A DNA stretch of 61,370 bases, taken from positions 1-61,370 of the forward strand of contig CAKRCL010000004.1 in NCBI GenBank assembly GCA_934307335.1, given 5' to 3'. The position numbers and the translations under genes are program-made. The notes beneath the pieces were generated by a model. It had not been told where the DNA came from. It made no database searches and saw only the letters and a program-made list of their open reading frames with translations. Of the stretch, positions 17,638 through 26,604 are shown piece after piece (positions within the stretch are counted from its first letter, which is position 1; each line of letters opens with the position of its first letter). This stretch comes from an uncultured Dorea sp. (GTDB lineage: Bacteria; Bacillota; Clostridia; Lachnospirales; Lachnospiraceae).

Positions 17638-17672
17638 ACAAGGCATGTAACAATATAAGTCACATGCCTTGT
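17638..17672. terminator. Hairpin between prfA and the DUF2156 gene
   Basis: ACAAGGCATGT pairs with ACATGCCTTGT (11 bp, 13-base loop). The T-rich tail (TGTTATTTT) lies on the plus strand side, where no gene ends, so its role is unclear; it may be a second, weaker terminator. Confidence 0.4.
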
Positions 17673-17720
17673 TGTTATTTTGCTTCATCTCAGTGCTCGT
17701 TTGCATTCCTATGACATCTA

Positions 17721-17765
17721 AAAAGAGGAGCCAGATTACTGCTAGCAGCATCTGGCTCCTCTTTT
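17721..17765 (-). terminator. Strong intrinsic terminator after prfA
   Basis: A 16-bp perfect stem (AAAAGAGGAGCCAGAT with its complement) around a 13-base loop, followed on the minus strand by a T-tract. It lies 19 bases past the prfA stop. Confidence 0.9.
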
Positions 17766-17783
17766 ATCTGTCGCACGTATAGC

Positions 17784-18854
17784 TTATTCGTCCATGTTTG
17801 CGAGTTTTTTTGCCTGGTCGGCGGCGATGCAGGCATCAATGATTTCCTGGATATCGCCATTCATAATCTTATCGAGTTTGTATAATGTCAGACCGATTCT
17901 ATGGTCTGTTACACGCCCCTGTGGGAAGTTGTAAGTACGAATCTTCTCGGAGCGGTCTCCTGTTCCGATCTGGCTCTTTCTTGCTTCTGCCTCTGCGTCA
18001 TGCTGTTTCTGACATTCAAGATCATACAACTTTGCGCGCAGGAGTGCGAATGCTTTATCTTTATTCTGCAACTGTGATTTCTCTGTCTGGCTATAGATTA
18101 CAATTCCTGTAGGATAATGTGTCAGTCGTACAGCAGAGTCTGTTGTGTTGACGCACTGTCCACCGTTACCGGATGCTCTCATAACGTCAATACGGATATC
18201 TTTTTCATCAATATGAACGTCTACATCTTCTGCCTCTGGCATTACTGCTACTGTAATTGTTGATGTGTGAATACGTCCGCCACTCTCTGTCTCTGGTACA
18301 CGTTGTACACGATGCACCCCGGACTCGTACTTCATAACAGAATATGCGCCCTGTCCATCAATCATAAATGTGACATTCTTCATACCACCGATTCCAATCT
18401 CTTCGCACTCAACGAGTTCTACTTTCCAACGTCTGCTTTCTGCGTAATGCAGATACATACGATAAATCTCTGCTGCAAAAAGTGCTGCTTCGTCTCCTCC
18501 TGCTCCTGCACGGATCTCTACAACTACATTCTTATCATCGTTAGGGTCTTTTGGAAGAAGCAGAATCTTAAGTTCTCGCTCAAGTTCTTCTACTCGTACC
18601 TTGGATGCATTCAGTTCTTCTTTTGCAAGCTCGCGCATCTCTTCGTCGGATTCCTCTTCCAGAATCTCCAGACTTTCTTCGATATTTTGCTTGCATGCTT
18701 TATATTCTTTGTATGCTTCTACGATTGGTGTCAGCTCACTCTGCTCTTTCATCAATTTACGAAAGCGATTTGGATCATTTGCCACATCCGGCTCCTGAAG
18801 TTCACTTAAGATTTCTTCCAATCGAATAAGCAAATCTTCTAACTTATCAAACAT
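17784..18854 (-). CDS. prfA: Peptide chain release factor 1
   Basis: Recognises UAA and UAG stop codons and triggers peptide release. The 356-residue length is normal. Seen: the tripeptide stop-codon reader P-x-T as PET in [18 protein letters not shown], and the catalytic GGQ in [18 protein letters not shown]. The glutamine of GGQ is the substrate of PrmC, encoded just upstream (51-base gap), a common pairing. Ends at a strong terminator. Confidence 0.97.
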   Translation of the reverse strand: MFDKLEDLLIRLEEILSELQEPDVANDPNRFRKLMKEQSELTPIVEAYKEYKACKQNIEESLEILEEESDEEMRELAKEELNASKVRVEELERELKILLLPKDPNDDKNVVVEIRAGAGGDEAALFAAEIYRMYLHYAESRRWKVELVECEEIGIGGMKNVTFMIDGQGAYSVMKYESGVHRVQRVPETESGGRIHTSTITVAVMPEAEDVDVHIDEKDIRIDVMRASGNGGQCVNTTDSAVRLTHYPTGIVIYSQTEKSQLQNKDKAFALLRAKLYDLECQKQHDAEAEARKSQIGTGDRSEKIRTYNFPQGRVTDHRIGLTLYKLDKIMNGDIQEIIDACIAADQAKKLANMDE

Positions 18855-18905
18855 CTCTATCTCCTCCTGGTTTTACCTTCTCTATATAACTCACTATATT
18901 GGCTT

Positions 18906-19787
18906 TTAATTTTTTACAACTCTTTTATTGTACATGCCACACACACACCGGTCAAGTCCTGCCAGATCCTTTTTCACATATACATGACTAAATCCGGCTT
19001 TTTCCATAAGCTCTGACACTTCTTTCGCCTGGTCATAACCGATTTCAAACATTAACCATCCCCCTGCTTTCATATGGAAAATGCTTTCGTTCACGATTCT
19101 TCTGTAAAAATACAGCCCGTCATCATGACCGTCCAGAGCAATCCATGGATCATGAAGCTTTACCTCATCTTCAAGGCTCTGAATCACATCAGTACGTATG
19201 TACGGCGGATTCGATACTATCAAATCAAATTCTCCGGATATATTTTCAAAAAGATTGCTCAAAGTCCATGTTACCGAAACATTCAAACGACTCCCATTCT
19301 CTTTGGCCACAGCAAGTGCTTCTTCTGATATATCTACTCCGATTCCTTCCAATCCGGTAAAATGCTTTCGCTCACTTCCCATTTTCAAAAGACTGAGCAC
19401 GATACAACCGGATCCGGTACACATATCCAGCACTTTCATATCCGGCTTTAACACTTTCAATCCTTCTTCTACCAGTGTTTCTGTATCTTGTCTCGGAACT
19501 AACACATGCTCATTTACCAGAAATTCATATCCCATAAATTCCTGGCTGCCCGTAATGTGCTGAAGGGGAATTCGTTCTCCTCGTTTTTCTATATAATTCC
19601 AATAGCGTTCTGCCTCAGCATCTGTAATCGTCCGGAATGGATCTCCATAATATGAAGCTTTGCTGATCCCGGTCACGTATTCCAACAGATACCATGCATC
19701 TAGTGCGGCATCTTGTATCTGATGCTTTTCCAGATAAGCAGCTCCTTCTCTATATATCTTCTGCAGTTCCAAAGTTCTCTGCTTCAT
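18906..19787 (-). CDS. prmC: Release factor glutamine methyltransferase
   Basis: SAM-dependent methylase of the GGQ glutamine in RF1 and RF2. Seen: the SAM-binding VLDMCTGSGCIVLSLL, GIGVDISEEAL, and the catalytic NPPY (VSNPPYIRTDV). The frame opens with TTG at 19802, but I choose the ATG at 19787, which has GGAG five bases upstream. It overlaps the end of the DUF1385 gene by 38 bases, indicating translational coupling. Followed by its target gene prfA. Confidence 0.95.
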   Translation of the reverse strand: MKQRTLELQKIYREGAAYLEKHQIQDAALDAWYLLEYVTGISKASYYGDPFRTITDAEAERYWNYIEKRGERIPLQHITGSQEFMGYEFLVNEHVLVPRQDTETLVEEGLKVLKPDMKVLDMCTGSGCIVLSLLKMGSERKHFTGLEGIGVDISEEALAVAKENGSRLNVSVTWTLSNLFENISGEFDLIVSNPPYIRTDVIQSLEDEVKLHDPWIALDGHDDGLYFYRRIVNESIFHMKAGGWLMFEIGYDQAKEVSELMEKAGFSHVYVKKDLAGLDRCVCGMYNKRVVKN

Positions 19788-20694
19788 ATGCTCTCCAATC
19801 AAATACTGCTTCCACTGCCTGAATTGCCACTTCTATCATGGAATCATCCGGCTCTTTCGTTGTCAGTTTCTGAATTGCAAGTCCCGGTTTACTTAAAAAA
19901 TTCACAATCGGATTCTCACTTCTTCCAGCAAGCTTCAACACTTCATAAGAAATCCCCGCAATGACCGGAATCAACGCAATTCGAACAATCACACGCATCA
20001 GTGGTGACTCTACCTGTATCAACATCAACAAAATAACACTAATTGCAAGTACAAAGAACAAAAAACTGGTTCCACAGCGCTTATGCTGTCTGGAACTGAT
20101 TCTTACATTCTCAACTGTAAGCGGAAGTCCATGTTCAATGCAATTAATGCATTTGTGTTCTGCTCCATGGTACATAAACGTTCGCTGTATATCATCCATT
20201 CTTGAAATCAATGCAATATATAATACAAATATACCGATTCTTACAAATCCTTCAACCAATGTGCGCAAATGATATGATGGCATGAGTGGCTTTAATAACG
20301 ACGACAGAAAATACGGTAATACCATGAACACTGCAACCGCAATCACAACAGACACTACAACTGTTGCATTCATCATCCACTTTTCCTGCTTTTCTTTCTT
20401 TGCTATCTCCTGTGCAGTCAGTTCTTTTCCGTCTTTTACCTCGTCCTCATCTTCATAAAACTCTGATGAAAACATCAGCGTCCGTATTCCCAAAACCATC
20501 GAATCTATAAAATTGAACACACCTCTGACAAATGGAATCTTAGTCAAAGTTTTCCATTTGATCACACTGTGATACTCATCCTTTTGTACGAAGATCTCCC
20601 CATCCGGTTTTCTTACTGCAACCGCATAGTCATCTCCATGTCTCATCATAATTCCTTCAAGGACTGCCTGTCCTCCAATATTGGATGACTTCAT
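19750..20694 (-). CDS. DUF1385 (YqhQ family) membrane protein
   Basis: A 314-residue protein with the YqhQ N-terminal signature GGQAVLEGIMMRHGDDYAVAVRKPDG, followed by about four membrane segments and the conserved YHGAEHKCINCIEHGLPL and HKRCGTSFLFF blocks; the histidines and cysteines look metal-binding. The family co-occurs with rpmE, prmC and prfA in Clostridia, as here. Molecular function is unproven. Confidence 0.88.
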   Translation of the reverse strand: MKSSNIGGQAVLEGIMMRHGDDYAVAVRKPDGEIFVQKDEYHSVIKWKTLTKIPFVRGVFNFIDSMVLGIRTLMFSSEFYEDEDEVKDGKELTAQEIAKKEKQEKWMMNATVVVSVVIAVAVFMVLPYFLSSLLKPLMPSYHLRTLVEGFVRIGIFVLYIALISRMDDIQRTFMYHGAEHKCINCIEHGLPLTVENVRISSRQHKRCGTSFLFFVLAISVILLMLIQVESPLMRVIVRIALIPVIAGISYEVLKLAGRSENPIVNFLSKPGLAIQKLTTKEPDDSMIEVAIQAVEAVFDWRAYEAENFGTAEDI

Positions 20695-20723
20695 ATCTGT
20701 TCTCCTCTTTTATATAGAAGAAA

Positions 20724-20750
20724 GGGTTGAGATTTAAAAAACCTCAACCC
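20724..20750 (-). terminator. Intrinsic terminator after rpmE
   Basis: GGGTTGAG pairs with CTCAACCC (8 bp) around an 11-base loop that is mostly T on the transcribed strand, followed by TTTCTTCT. It lies 15 bases past the rpmE stop, isolating rpmE from DUF1385. Confidence 0.7.
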
Positions 20751-20764
20751 GATAACCTTCTGAC

Positions 20765-20974
20765 TTATTTCATTCCGTACTTCTTATTGAACTTATCAAC
20801 ACGGCCACGAGCCTGTGTTGCTTTCTGCTGTCCTGTGTAGAACGGATGGCACTTAGAACAGATTTCTACGTGGATATCTTCCTTTGTAGATCCTGTTACG
20901 AATGTGTTACCACAGTTGCAAGTTACAGTTGCCTGATAGTATGTTGGATGTATTCCTTCTTTCATGATTTTCAC
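20765..20974 (-). CDS. rpmE: 50S ribosomal protein L31 (zinc form)
   Basis: A 69-residue ribosomal protein. Zinc ligands are visible as CNC (C19, C21) and CSKC (C39, C42), so this is the zinc-containing C+ form and not the zinc-independent paralog. HPFYTGQQK is the family signature. RBS AGAGGTG. It has its own promoter, a structured leader, and its own terminator. Confidence 0.97.
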   Translation of the reverse strand: MKIMKEGIHPTYYQATVTCNCGNTFVTGSTKEDIHVEICSKCHPFYTGQQKATQARGRVDKFNKKYGMK

Positions 20975-20992
20975 CTCTTCTTTATTATTGTT

Positions 20993-21018
20993 GCGTTTAT
21001 TTTAGTTGCGTTAAACGC
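20993..21018 (-). promoter_or_regulatory. Structured rpmE leader, possible L31 autoregulatory element
   Basis: GCGTTTA at 20993-20999 and TAAACGC at 21012-21018 form a 7-bp inverted repeat in the 5' untranslated region of rpmE. A competing local stem GCGT/ACGC lies inside the second arm (21008-21018). Two exclusive folds just before the ribosome binding site suggest control by L31. Leaders of this kind have been proposed for L31 in several phyla; matching this one to a named family needs a covariance search. Confidence 0.45.
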
Positions 21019-21042
21019 GAATATTTTCTAAACAGCTTTCTC

Positions 21043-21071
21043 ATTATAGCATACAGAATTTCCCTTGTCTA
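21043..21071 (-). promoter_or_regulatory. Promoter for rpmE
   Basis: On the minus strand TAGACA (21071-21066), a 17-base spacer, and TGCTATAAT (extended -10, 21048-21043 core). It begins within the last codon of rho, so rpmE is transcribed independently of rho. Confidence 0.7.
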
Positions 21072-22421
21072 TAATATTTTTTTCTTTTTTACCATTTCTA
21101 TCAATTCGTCATTATTTTTTGTATTAGAGAACATATTCAAGATACTTTCTACTGCTTCTTCTGCCCTCATTCCGTTCAATGCACGTCGCATAATTTCCAC
21201 TGCTTCCTGTTCATTCTTACTAAGAAGCAGATCTTCTCTACGCGTACTTGATTTCGGAATATCGATTGCCGGGAACATTCTCTTTTCGGAGAGTTTACGA
21301 TCCAATACAAGTTCCATGTTACCAGTTCCCTTGAATTCCTCGTATACAACATCATCCATCTTACTTCCTGTATCTACCAGCGCAGTTGCAAGAATTGTCA
21401 GGCTTCCGCCTTCACGCATGTTTCTGGCTGCACCAAAGAAACGTTTCGGCATATGAAGCGCGGCCGGATCAAGTCCACCTGATAGAGTTCTACCTGATGG
21501 TGGTACAGTCAAGTTATATGCTCTTGCAAGACGTGTGATACTATCAAGCAGAATCATAACATCTTTTTTATGCTCTACCAGACGTTTTGCACGCTCAATT
21601 ACCATCTCAGACACTCTCTTGTGATGCTCTGGAAGCTCATCAAATGTTGAATAAATAACTTCTACGTTTTCGCCTTCAATTGCCTCCTTGATATCCGTAA
21701 CTTCCTCCGGACGCTCATCTATCAACAGAATCAAAAGATGTACTTCCGGATTGTTCTGACGTATAGACAATGCCACCTGTTTCAAAAGTGTTGTCTTACC
21801 TGCTTTCGGAGGTGATACGATCATACCTCTCTGTCCTTTACCAATCGGAGAAAGCAAGTCCATAATTCTCATCGCAGTGCTTGTCTTCCCACACTCAAGA
21901 CGCATTCTTTCATTTGGGAAGATTGGTGTCATATTTTCAAAACTGCCACGTTTCAAAAGCTCCATCGGGTCTGTATCATTAACTTTTGTCAGATACAACA
22001 ATGCACTAAACTTCTCCTGTTGTGTTTTAATACGTGTATGTCCTTCCAGAATATCTCCTGTTTTTAAATTAAATCTTCGAATTTGCGATGGAGAAATATA
22101 GATATCATTATCTCCCGGAAGGTAATTATCGCTTCGAATAAATCCAAATCCATCTGGCATAACTTCTAAAATTCCACGTGCAATTATTCCACTGTCCAGA
22201 CGGTCAATATCATGAAGCTCCTTATCTCCGGTATTCGCAGACATTTCTTTTACGGTCTCACGCTTTTCCTGCTTTTCTTTTTCCTGATTTTTTTCATCTT
22301 CCTGCAGCATTGCTTCAATCACCTGGGCCTTTTTCATTGTTGAAATACCCTTCAGACCTCTTGCTTTTGCAAGTTCTTTTAATGTCGTCAACGGTAATGT
22401 TTCATATTTTTCTTTCATCAT
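21069..22421 (-). CDS. rho: Transcription termination factor Rho
   Basis: Hexameric RNA helicase that terminates transcription. Domains: Rho_N helix bundle (LPLTTLKELAKARGLKGISTMKKAQVIEAML), a short charged insert, the cold-shock-like RNA-binding domain (GFGFIRSDNYLPGDNDIYISPSQIRRFNLKTGD), and the ATPase with Walker A PPKAGKTTLL and Walker B LLILLIDERPEEV. 450 residues. Starts at the tandem ATGs at 22421/22418 after GAGAGG. Divergent from malic enzyme. Confidence 0.97.
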   Translation of the reverse strand: MMKEKYETLPLTTLKELAKARGLKGISTMKKAQVIEAMLQEDEKNQEKEKQEKRETVKEMSANTGDKELHDIDRLDSGIIARGILEVMPDGFGFIRSDNYLPGDNDIYISPSQIRRFNLKTGDILEGHTRIKTQQEKFSALLYLTKVNDTDPMELLKRGSFENMTPIFPNERMRLECGKTSTAMRIMDLLSPIGKGQRGMIVSPPKAGKTTLLKQVALSIRQNNPEVHLLILLIDERPEEVTDIKEAIEGENVEVIYSTFDELPEHHKRVSEMVIERAKRLVEHKKDVMILLDSITRLARAYNLTVPPSGRTLSGGLDPAALHMPKRFFGAARNMREGGSLTILATALVDTGSKMDDVVYEEFKGTGNMELVLDRKLSEKRMFPAIDIPKSSTRREDLLLSKNEQEAVEIMRRALNGMRAEEAVESILNMFSNTKNNDELIEMVKKKKIL

Positions 22422-22503
22422 CGCTTATATTCCTCTCAATTCTAGGTATATATGTCATCATGGGATTCATTGTCAGAATTGACTTATCTGAAACTCTTTC
22501 CAT

Positions 22504-22509
22504 ATTATA
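22504..22509 (-). promoter_or_regulatory. Possible rho -10 element
   Basis: TATAAT on the minus strand about 85 bases before the rho start. No strong -35 lies 17 bases upstream (TTTTAA). A leader of roughly 75 nt would follow. Confidence 0.35.
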
Positions 22510-22567
22510 CTACAAATGTTTTGCTTTTAAAAGTGTTTTTTCATATGTCCATGTACATTCTTTATTC

Positions 22568-22596
22568 TTGATTTGATTATCTGAAAATGTTATGAT
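22568..22596 (+). promoter_or_regulatory. Promoter for the malic enzyme operon
   Basis: TTGATT (22568-22573), a 17-base spacer and TATGAT (22591-22596), about 65 bases before the GTG start. Confidence 0.6.
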
Positions 22597-22660
22597 GCTA
22601 TATAGGGAATGAATCATTATCAATGACCCGGATAAAAAGTAGAAAAAGGTGGTATTTAAC

Positions 22661-23809
22661 GTGACAAATCAAGAAAAAGCTCTGAAAATGCACGAAGAAT
22701 GGGACGGCAAACTTGAGATAACTGCAAAGGCTCATGTAAAAACGCGTGAGGATCTGGCAATTGCTTATACACCAGGTGTTGCTGAGCCATGTAAAGTTAT
22801 CGCTGAAGATAAAGAAGCCGCATACAAATATACTATCAAGTCTAACACAATTGCTGTTGTGTCTGACGGAAGTGCCGTACTCGGACTTGGTAATATCGGA
22901 CCATTAGCTGCTATGCCTGTTATGGAAGGTAAAGCTGTCCTGTTCAAAGAATTTGGTGGAGTTAATGCTATACCAATTTGTCTGGATACACAGGATACAG
23001 AAGAGATTATCAAGACTATTGTAAATATTGCTCCTGCTTTCGGAGGAATCAATCTGGAGGACATCAGTGCTCCGAGATGTTTTGAAATCGAAGAACGCTT
23101 AAAAGAACTTCTCGATATTCCAGTATTCCATGATGACCAACATGGAACCGCAATCGTTGTTCTTGCAGGTATCATCAATGCATTAAAAGTTACCGGAAAA
23201 GATAAAGAGACTTGCAGCGTAGTTGTCAATGGTGCCGGAAGCGCCGGTATTGCAATCACAAAGCTTCTCCTTACTTACGGATTTAAAAATATCACAATGT
23301 GTGATATCAGCGGAATTCTCGGAAAAGAGTCACAAAATCTTAACTGGATGCAGAAGAGAATGGTCGAAGTTACCAATCTGGACGGAAAAAAAGGAACTCT
23401 GGCAGATGCCTTGAACGGTGCTGACATCTTTGTCGGAGTATCTGCACCGAATATTGTTACAAAAGAAATGGTTGCTTCTATGAATAAAGATGCAATCCTC
23501 TTTGCTATGGCTAATCCTGTTCCGGAAATCATGCCTGATCTTGCAAAAGAAGCCGGTGCAAAGATCATTGGAACTGGCCGTTCTGACTTCCCGAACCAGG
23601 TAAACAATGTTGTTGCATTTCCTGGAATCTTTAAAGGTGCTTTGGAAGGACGCGCAACTCAGATTACTGAAGAGATGAAACTTGCAACTGCAAAAGCAAT
23701 CGCAAGCCTTGTACCGGACGAAGAGTTGAATGAGAACAACATTCTTCCGGAAGCTTTTGATCCTCGTGTTGCAGATGTAGTCAGCAAAGCTGTAAAGGAA
23801 CTGATTTAA
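22661..23809 (+). CDS. NAD(P)-dependent malic enzyme
   Basis: Oxidatively decarboxylates malate to pyruvate and CO2. About 382 residues, the short bacterial form. Seen: the N-terminal TPGVAEPCKVI, GNIGPLAAMPVMEGKAVLFKEFGGV with the catalytic lysine, the metal site LEDISAPRCFEIE and DDQHGTAIVVLAG, and the Rossmann loop VVNGAGSAGIAI. I take the GTG at 22661, eight bases after AAAGGTGG; the frame opens 12 bases earlier inside that ribosome binding site. Cofactor preference cannot be read with confidence. First gene of a three-gene operon. Confidence 0.93.
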   Translation: MTNQEKALKMHEEWDGKLEITAKAHVKTREDLAIAYTPGVAEPCKVIAEDKEAAYKYTIKSNTIAVVSDGSAVLGLGNIGPLAAMPVMEGKAVLFKEFGGVNAIPICLDTQDTEEIIKTIVNIAPAFGGINLEDISAPRCFEIEERLKELLDIPVFHDDQHGTAIVVLAGIINALKVTGKDKETCSVVVNGAGSAGIAITKLLLTYGFKNITMCDISGILGKESQNLNWMQKRMVEVTNLDGKKGTLADALNGADIFVGVSAPNIVTKEMVASMNKDAILFAMANPVPEIMPDLAKEAGAKIIGTGRSDFPNQVNNVVAFPGIFKGALEGRATQITEEMKLATAKAIASLVPDEELNENNILPEAFDPRVADVVSKAVKELI

Positions 23810-23810
23810 T

Positions 23811-24734
23811 ATGGCTGTATACTGGGGCGAAAAGAGATATTATTCTTTGGATTATTATCTCAAGAACACCTATGGCAGTAAATTATATAAACTCTCATTA
23901 AATGGCGGCATGACTTGTCCGAACCGGGATGGGACATGTGGAACCCGTGGCTGTATTTTCTGCAGCCAGGGTGGTTCCGGTGATTTTGCCGAATCACCAT
24001 CCGAATCTATCGCAGAACAGATTGAACATGGAAAATCAAGAGTCGCCGCCAAATATGGAGGCGGTTCTTATATTGCATACTTCCAGGCGTATACGAATAC
24101 TTATGCACCAGTAAATTATCTCAGACAAATATTTACAGAAGCAATCCTGCACCCGGATATTCGGATACTTTCAATTGCCACGCGCCCTGACTGTCTTGAC
24201 GATGATATTCTAAATCTGCTGCAGGAATTAAATCAGATCAAACCTATTTGGATTGAGCTCGGACTTCAGACTATTCATGAAGATACCGCACAATATATCC
24301 GGCGCGGATATGAACTTTCAATATTCGAAAATGCTTTAAAGCAGCTTCAGGCAATCGGACTTCCGGTCATTGTCCATACCATTTTAGGGCTTCCGGGAGA
24401 AGATACCTCACGAAACATTGATACTATACACTATCTAAATGATCATAATATTCAGGGAATCAAGCTACAGCTCTTACATGTTTTAAAACACACAGATCTT
24501 GCAGATGACTACCTTGCTCATCGTTTTTCAATTTATTCTATGGAAGAATATTTTGAAGTTCTCAGTACATGTATCAGTCATCTGGATCCGAATATTGTGA
24601 TTCACAGACTGACCGGCGACGGTCCAAAAAATTTACTCATTGCTCCTACCTGGAGCACAAATAAACGACAAGTTCTGAACCAAATGCAATCCTGGTTCAA
24701 AACTCATGACATCTGGCAGGGAAAGGAGTTGTAA
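23811..24734 (+). CDS. TIGR01212 family radical SAM protein (YtqA/YhcC-like)
   Basis: A 307-residue radical SAM enzyme with cysteine cluster CPNRDGTCGTRGCIFC (C36, C43, C48, C51), SGDFAESPSESIAEQIE, and the ELGLQTIHEDTAQYIRRGY block typical of TIGR01212. The substrate of this family is not established; a role in RNA modification has been suggested. It starts 1 base after the malic enzyme stop, so the genes are tightly linked, though a metabolic connection is not obvious. Confidence 0.88.
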   Translation: MAVYWGEKRYYSLDYYLKNTYGSKLYKLSLNGGMTCPNRDGTCGTRGCIFCSQGGSGDFAESPSESIAEQIEHGKSRVAAKYGGGSYIAYFQAYTNTYAPVNYLRQIFTEAILHPDIRILSIATRPDCLDDDILNLLQELNQIKPIWIELGLQTIHEDTAQYIRRGYELSIFENALKQLQAIGLPVIVHTILGLPGEDTSRNIDTIHYLNDHNIQGIKLQLLHVLKHTDLADDYLAHRFSIYSMEEYFEVLSTCISHLDPNIVIHRLTGDGPKNLLIAPTWSTNKRQVLNQMQSWFKTHDIWQGKEL

Positions 24735-24737
24735 ACT

Positions 24738-25250
24738 ATGGCAGAAGCTTTTAAACTTTATAAATTGATTATTCTGTATATGTTAGATAAGGTGGATTTT
24801 CCACTGACAAATTCTCAGATTTCAGAATTTATCTTAAACGAAGGATACACGACTTACTTCAAATTACAACAGGCGCTCTCTGAGTTACTGGATTCTGGAT
24901 TTATCCACGAAGAATCCACTCACACCAGAACATTTTACCACTTGACAGAAGAAGGCGAAGAGACCATTCACTACTTCAAAAATGATATCTCACCTGCAAT
25001 CCAGGAAGATATTAATCATTTTCTTAGTGACAAACAATATGAACTAAAAAATGAAGTGGCTGTAAAAGCAGACTATTATCGCAACCCTAATATGGAATAT
25101 AGTGTACGTTGTCAGGTATTGGAACGTGACGCTCCTTTGATCGAGCTGACCATCACTGTTCCAACAGAATCTGAAGCAAAGACTGTTGCTGCAAACTGGT
25201 CAAAAAAGAACGAAGAAATATACGCTAATCTGATGACCGCATTATTATAA
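24738..25250 (+). CDS. DUF4364 family protein (winged-helix type)
   Basis: A 170-residue protein. Residues 1-75 look like a winged helix (LYKLIILYMLDKVDFPLTNSQISEFILN ... LQQALSELLDSGFIHEE ... YHLTEEGEETI), a likely DNA-binding fold; the C-terminal half is a beta-rich ligand-type domain. The family is restricted mainly to Clostridia and uncharacterised. RBS AAAGGAG overlaps the end of the upstream gene (3-base gap). Confidence 0.85.
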   Translation: MAEAFKLYKLIILYMLDKVDFPLTNSQISEFILNEGYTTYFKLQQALSELLDSGFIHEESTHTRTFYHLTEEGEETIHYFKNDISPAIQEDINHFLSDKQYELKNEVAVKADYYRNPNMEYSVRCQVLERDAPLIELTITVPTESEAKTVAANWSKKNEEIYANLMTALL

Positions 25251-25262
25251 GGCTATTCCATA

Positions 25263-25319
25263 AAAAAGAGAATGAACTGTATTTTATTTTTCATAATCAA
25301 TACAGTTCATTCTCTTTTT
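25263..25319. terminator. Bidirectional terminator
   Basis: A stem of 19 bp (up to 21 with two further A-T pairs), A-rich on the left arm and T-rich on the right, between the convergent DUF4364 and DUF819 genes. Confidence 0.9.
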
Positions 25320-25344
25320 ATTTAGCCCAGAGCTTGTATTATCA

Positions 25345-26553
25345 TTATCTTCCCAGGAATGTTCCTACAAAGATTCCATAATAGTTACCAATGACGTATC
25401 CAAGTGTACCGACCAGAAGCGCCGGAACAACCATTGCCTGCCATCCTTTTGCAATTGCAAGCGCTGCGGCTGTTGTAGGTCCACCTACGTTTGCATTCGA
25501 TGCAATACAGATCTCTTCCAGGTTAAATTTGAAAATCTTACCAAATACAAAGGAGAAAATCATGTTCATACCAACGATGATCGCACAGAATACAAGGAGT
25601 AATGGTGCCTGTGTCACGATCAGGTAGATAGATGCCGGAACACCGATTACTGCAAAGAAGATATGGATCAGGAATGTACCAATTTCCTGTGCGCCGCCAA
25701 TATTTCCCATAAATTCTGGTTTAATTGTTGCCAATAACATGGTCAATGTAGGCATGATCAAATATTTGTTTCCAAGAAGACCGTTTAATAATGCCAGTCC
25801 AAAGTTACTTGTTGGAATCAATCCTGCAAAGAAATCTGCAATTGCTGTAGAAATTGCTACGATTGCAAATGCAATCGCAAGTGCCTCTGCGATATCGATC
25901 AGTGCGACCGGTTTTGCCTTCCAGTAACTTGCTGCCTGGTTTTCACCTTCACCACTTGCTTTTCTTGCTTCTACTTCATCAATATATGGATGTTTAAACT
26001 TCTTCAAGAAGAATTCAATTGTTGGAATTGCAATCAGTACGAAGAAATAAAGTGCCATCAAAAGGTTATCTGCTACCACTGAAGAAGATACCATATCTCC
26101 GCTTGCTCCAAATGCATCAGACATTGCTACCAGGTTTACACTTCCTCCTGTATATGTACCAACCATCATAGCTGCAATCTTATTCAGATCTGCGATCTGG
26201 TTATGTAACAGATAAAATGCTACAATACCACCGACCAGTGTACCAATACCGCTGATCAGATAAATTACAAGCACACGTCCACTTTCTTTCCAGATTTTCT
26301 TCACATTTGCATTGAACAAAAGAAGTGGTACTGCAAGCGGTACAACATATGACCATACAAAATCATATGCCGGTGCATCTGTCGGGATTACCCGGATGTT
26401 AGAAAGAATCATAGCTCCAATCAAAGCAATAACACAACCTGTTACTTTTCCTGCCCATTTGTACTTCTGCTCCATCCAAATAGCTAATGCTGCGATGACT
26501 ACTAATATTGCAAACAACGCCCACGTATTATCCGCACTAATTAATGTTTTCAT
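25345..26553 (-). CDS. DUF819 family membrane protein (YjcL-like)
   Basis: A polytopic membrane protein of 402 residues, about eleven hydrophobic segments, matching DUF819. Conserved blocks: YTGGSVNLVAMSDAFG and the near-repeat SNANVGGPTTAAALAIAKGW, suggesting an inverted internal duplication as in secondary transporters. Start chosen at the ATG at 26553 (AGGCAGGG upstream). It follows an M19 dipeptidase, so uptake or release of a dipeptide or its products is a reasonable guess, not shown. Confidence 0.82.
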   Translation of the reverse strand: MKTLISADNTWALFAILVVIAALAIWMEQKYKWAGKVTGCVIALIGAMILSNIRVIPTDAPAYDFVWSYVVPLAVPLLLFNANVKKIWKESGRVLVIYLISGIGTLVGGIVAFYLLHNQIADLNKIAAMMVGTYTGGSVNLVAMSDAFGASGDMVSSSVVADNLLMALYFFVLIAIPTIEFFLKKFKHPYIDEVEARKASGEGENQAASYWKAKPVALIDIAEALAIAFAIVAISTAIADFFAGLIPTSNFGLALLNGLLGNKYLIMPTLTMLLATIKPEFMGNIGGAQEIGTFLIHIFFAVIGVPASIYLIVTQAPLLLVFCAIIVGMNMIFSFVFGKIFKFNLEEICIASNANVGGPTTAAALAIAKGWQAMVVPALLVGTLGYVIGNYYGIFVGTFLGR

Positions 26554-26604
26554 ATGAATCCCTGCCTTTCTCAATCCTATAAACAAGTTACATTTTCGTA
26601 TTCT

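Noticed and set aside
17638..17672. Small RNA gene between prfA and DUF2156
   Set aside because: A hairpin with T-rich tail is present but no convincing promoter on the plus strand precedes it within a reasonable distance.
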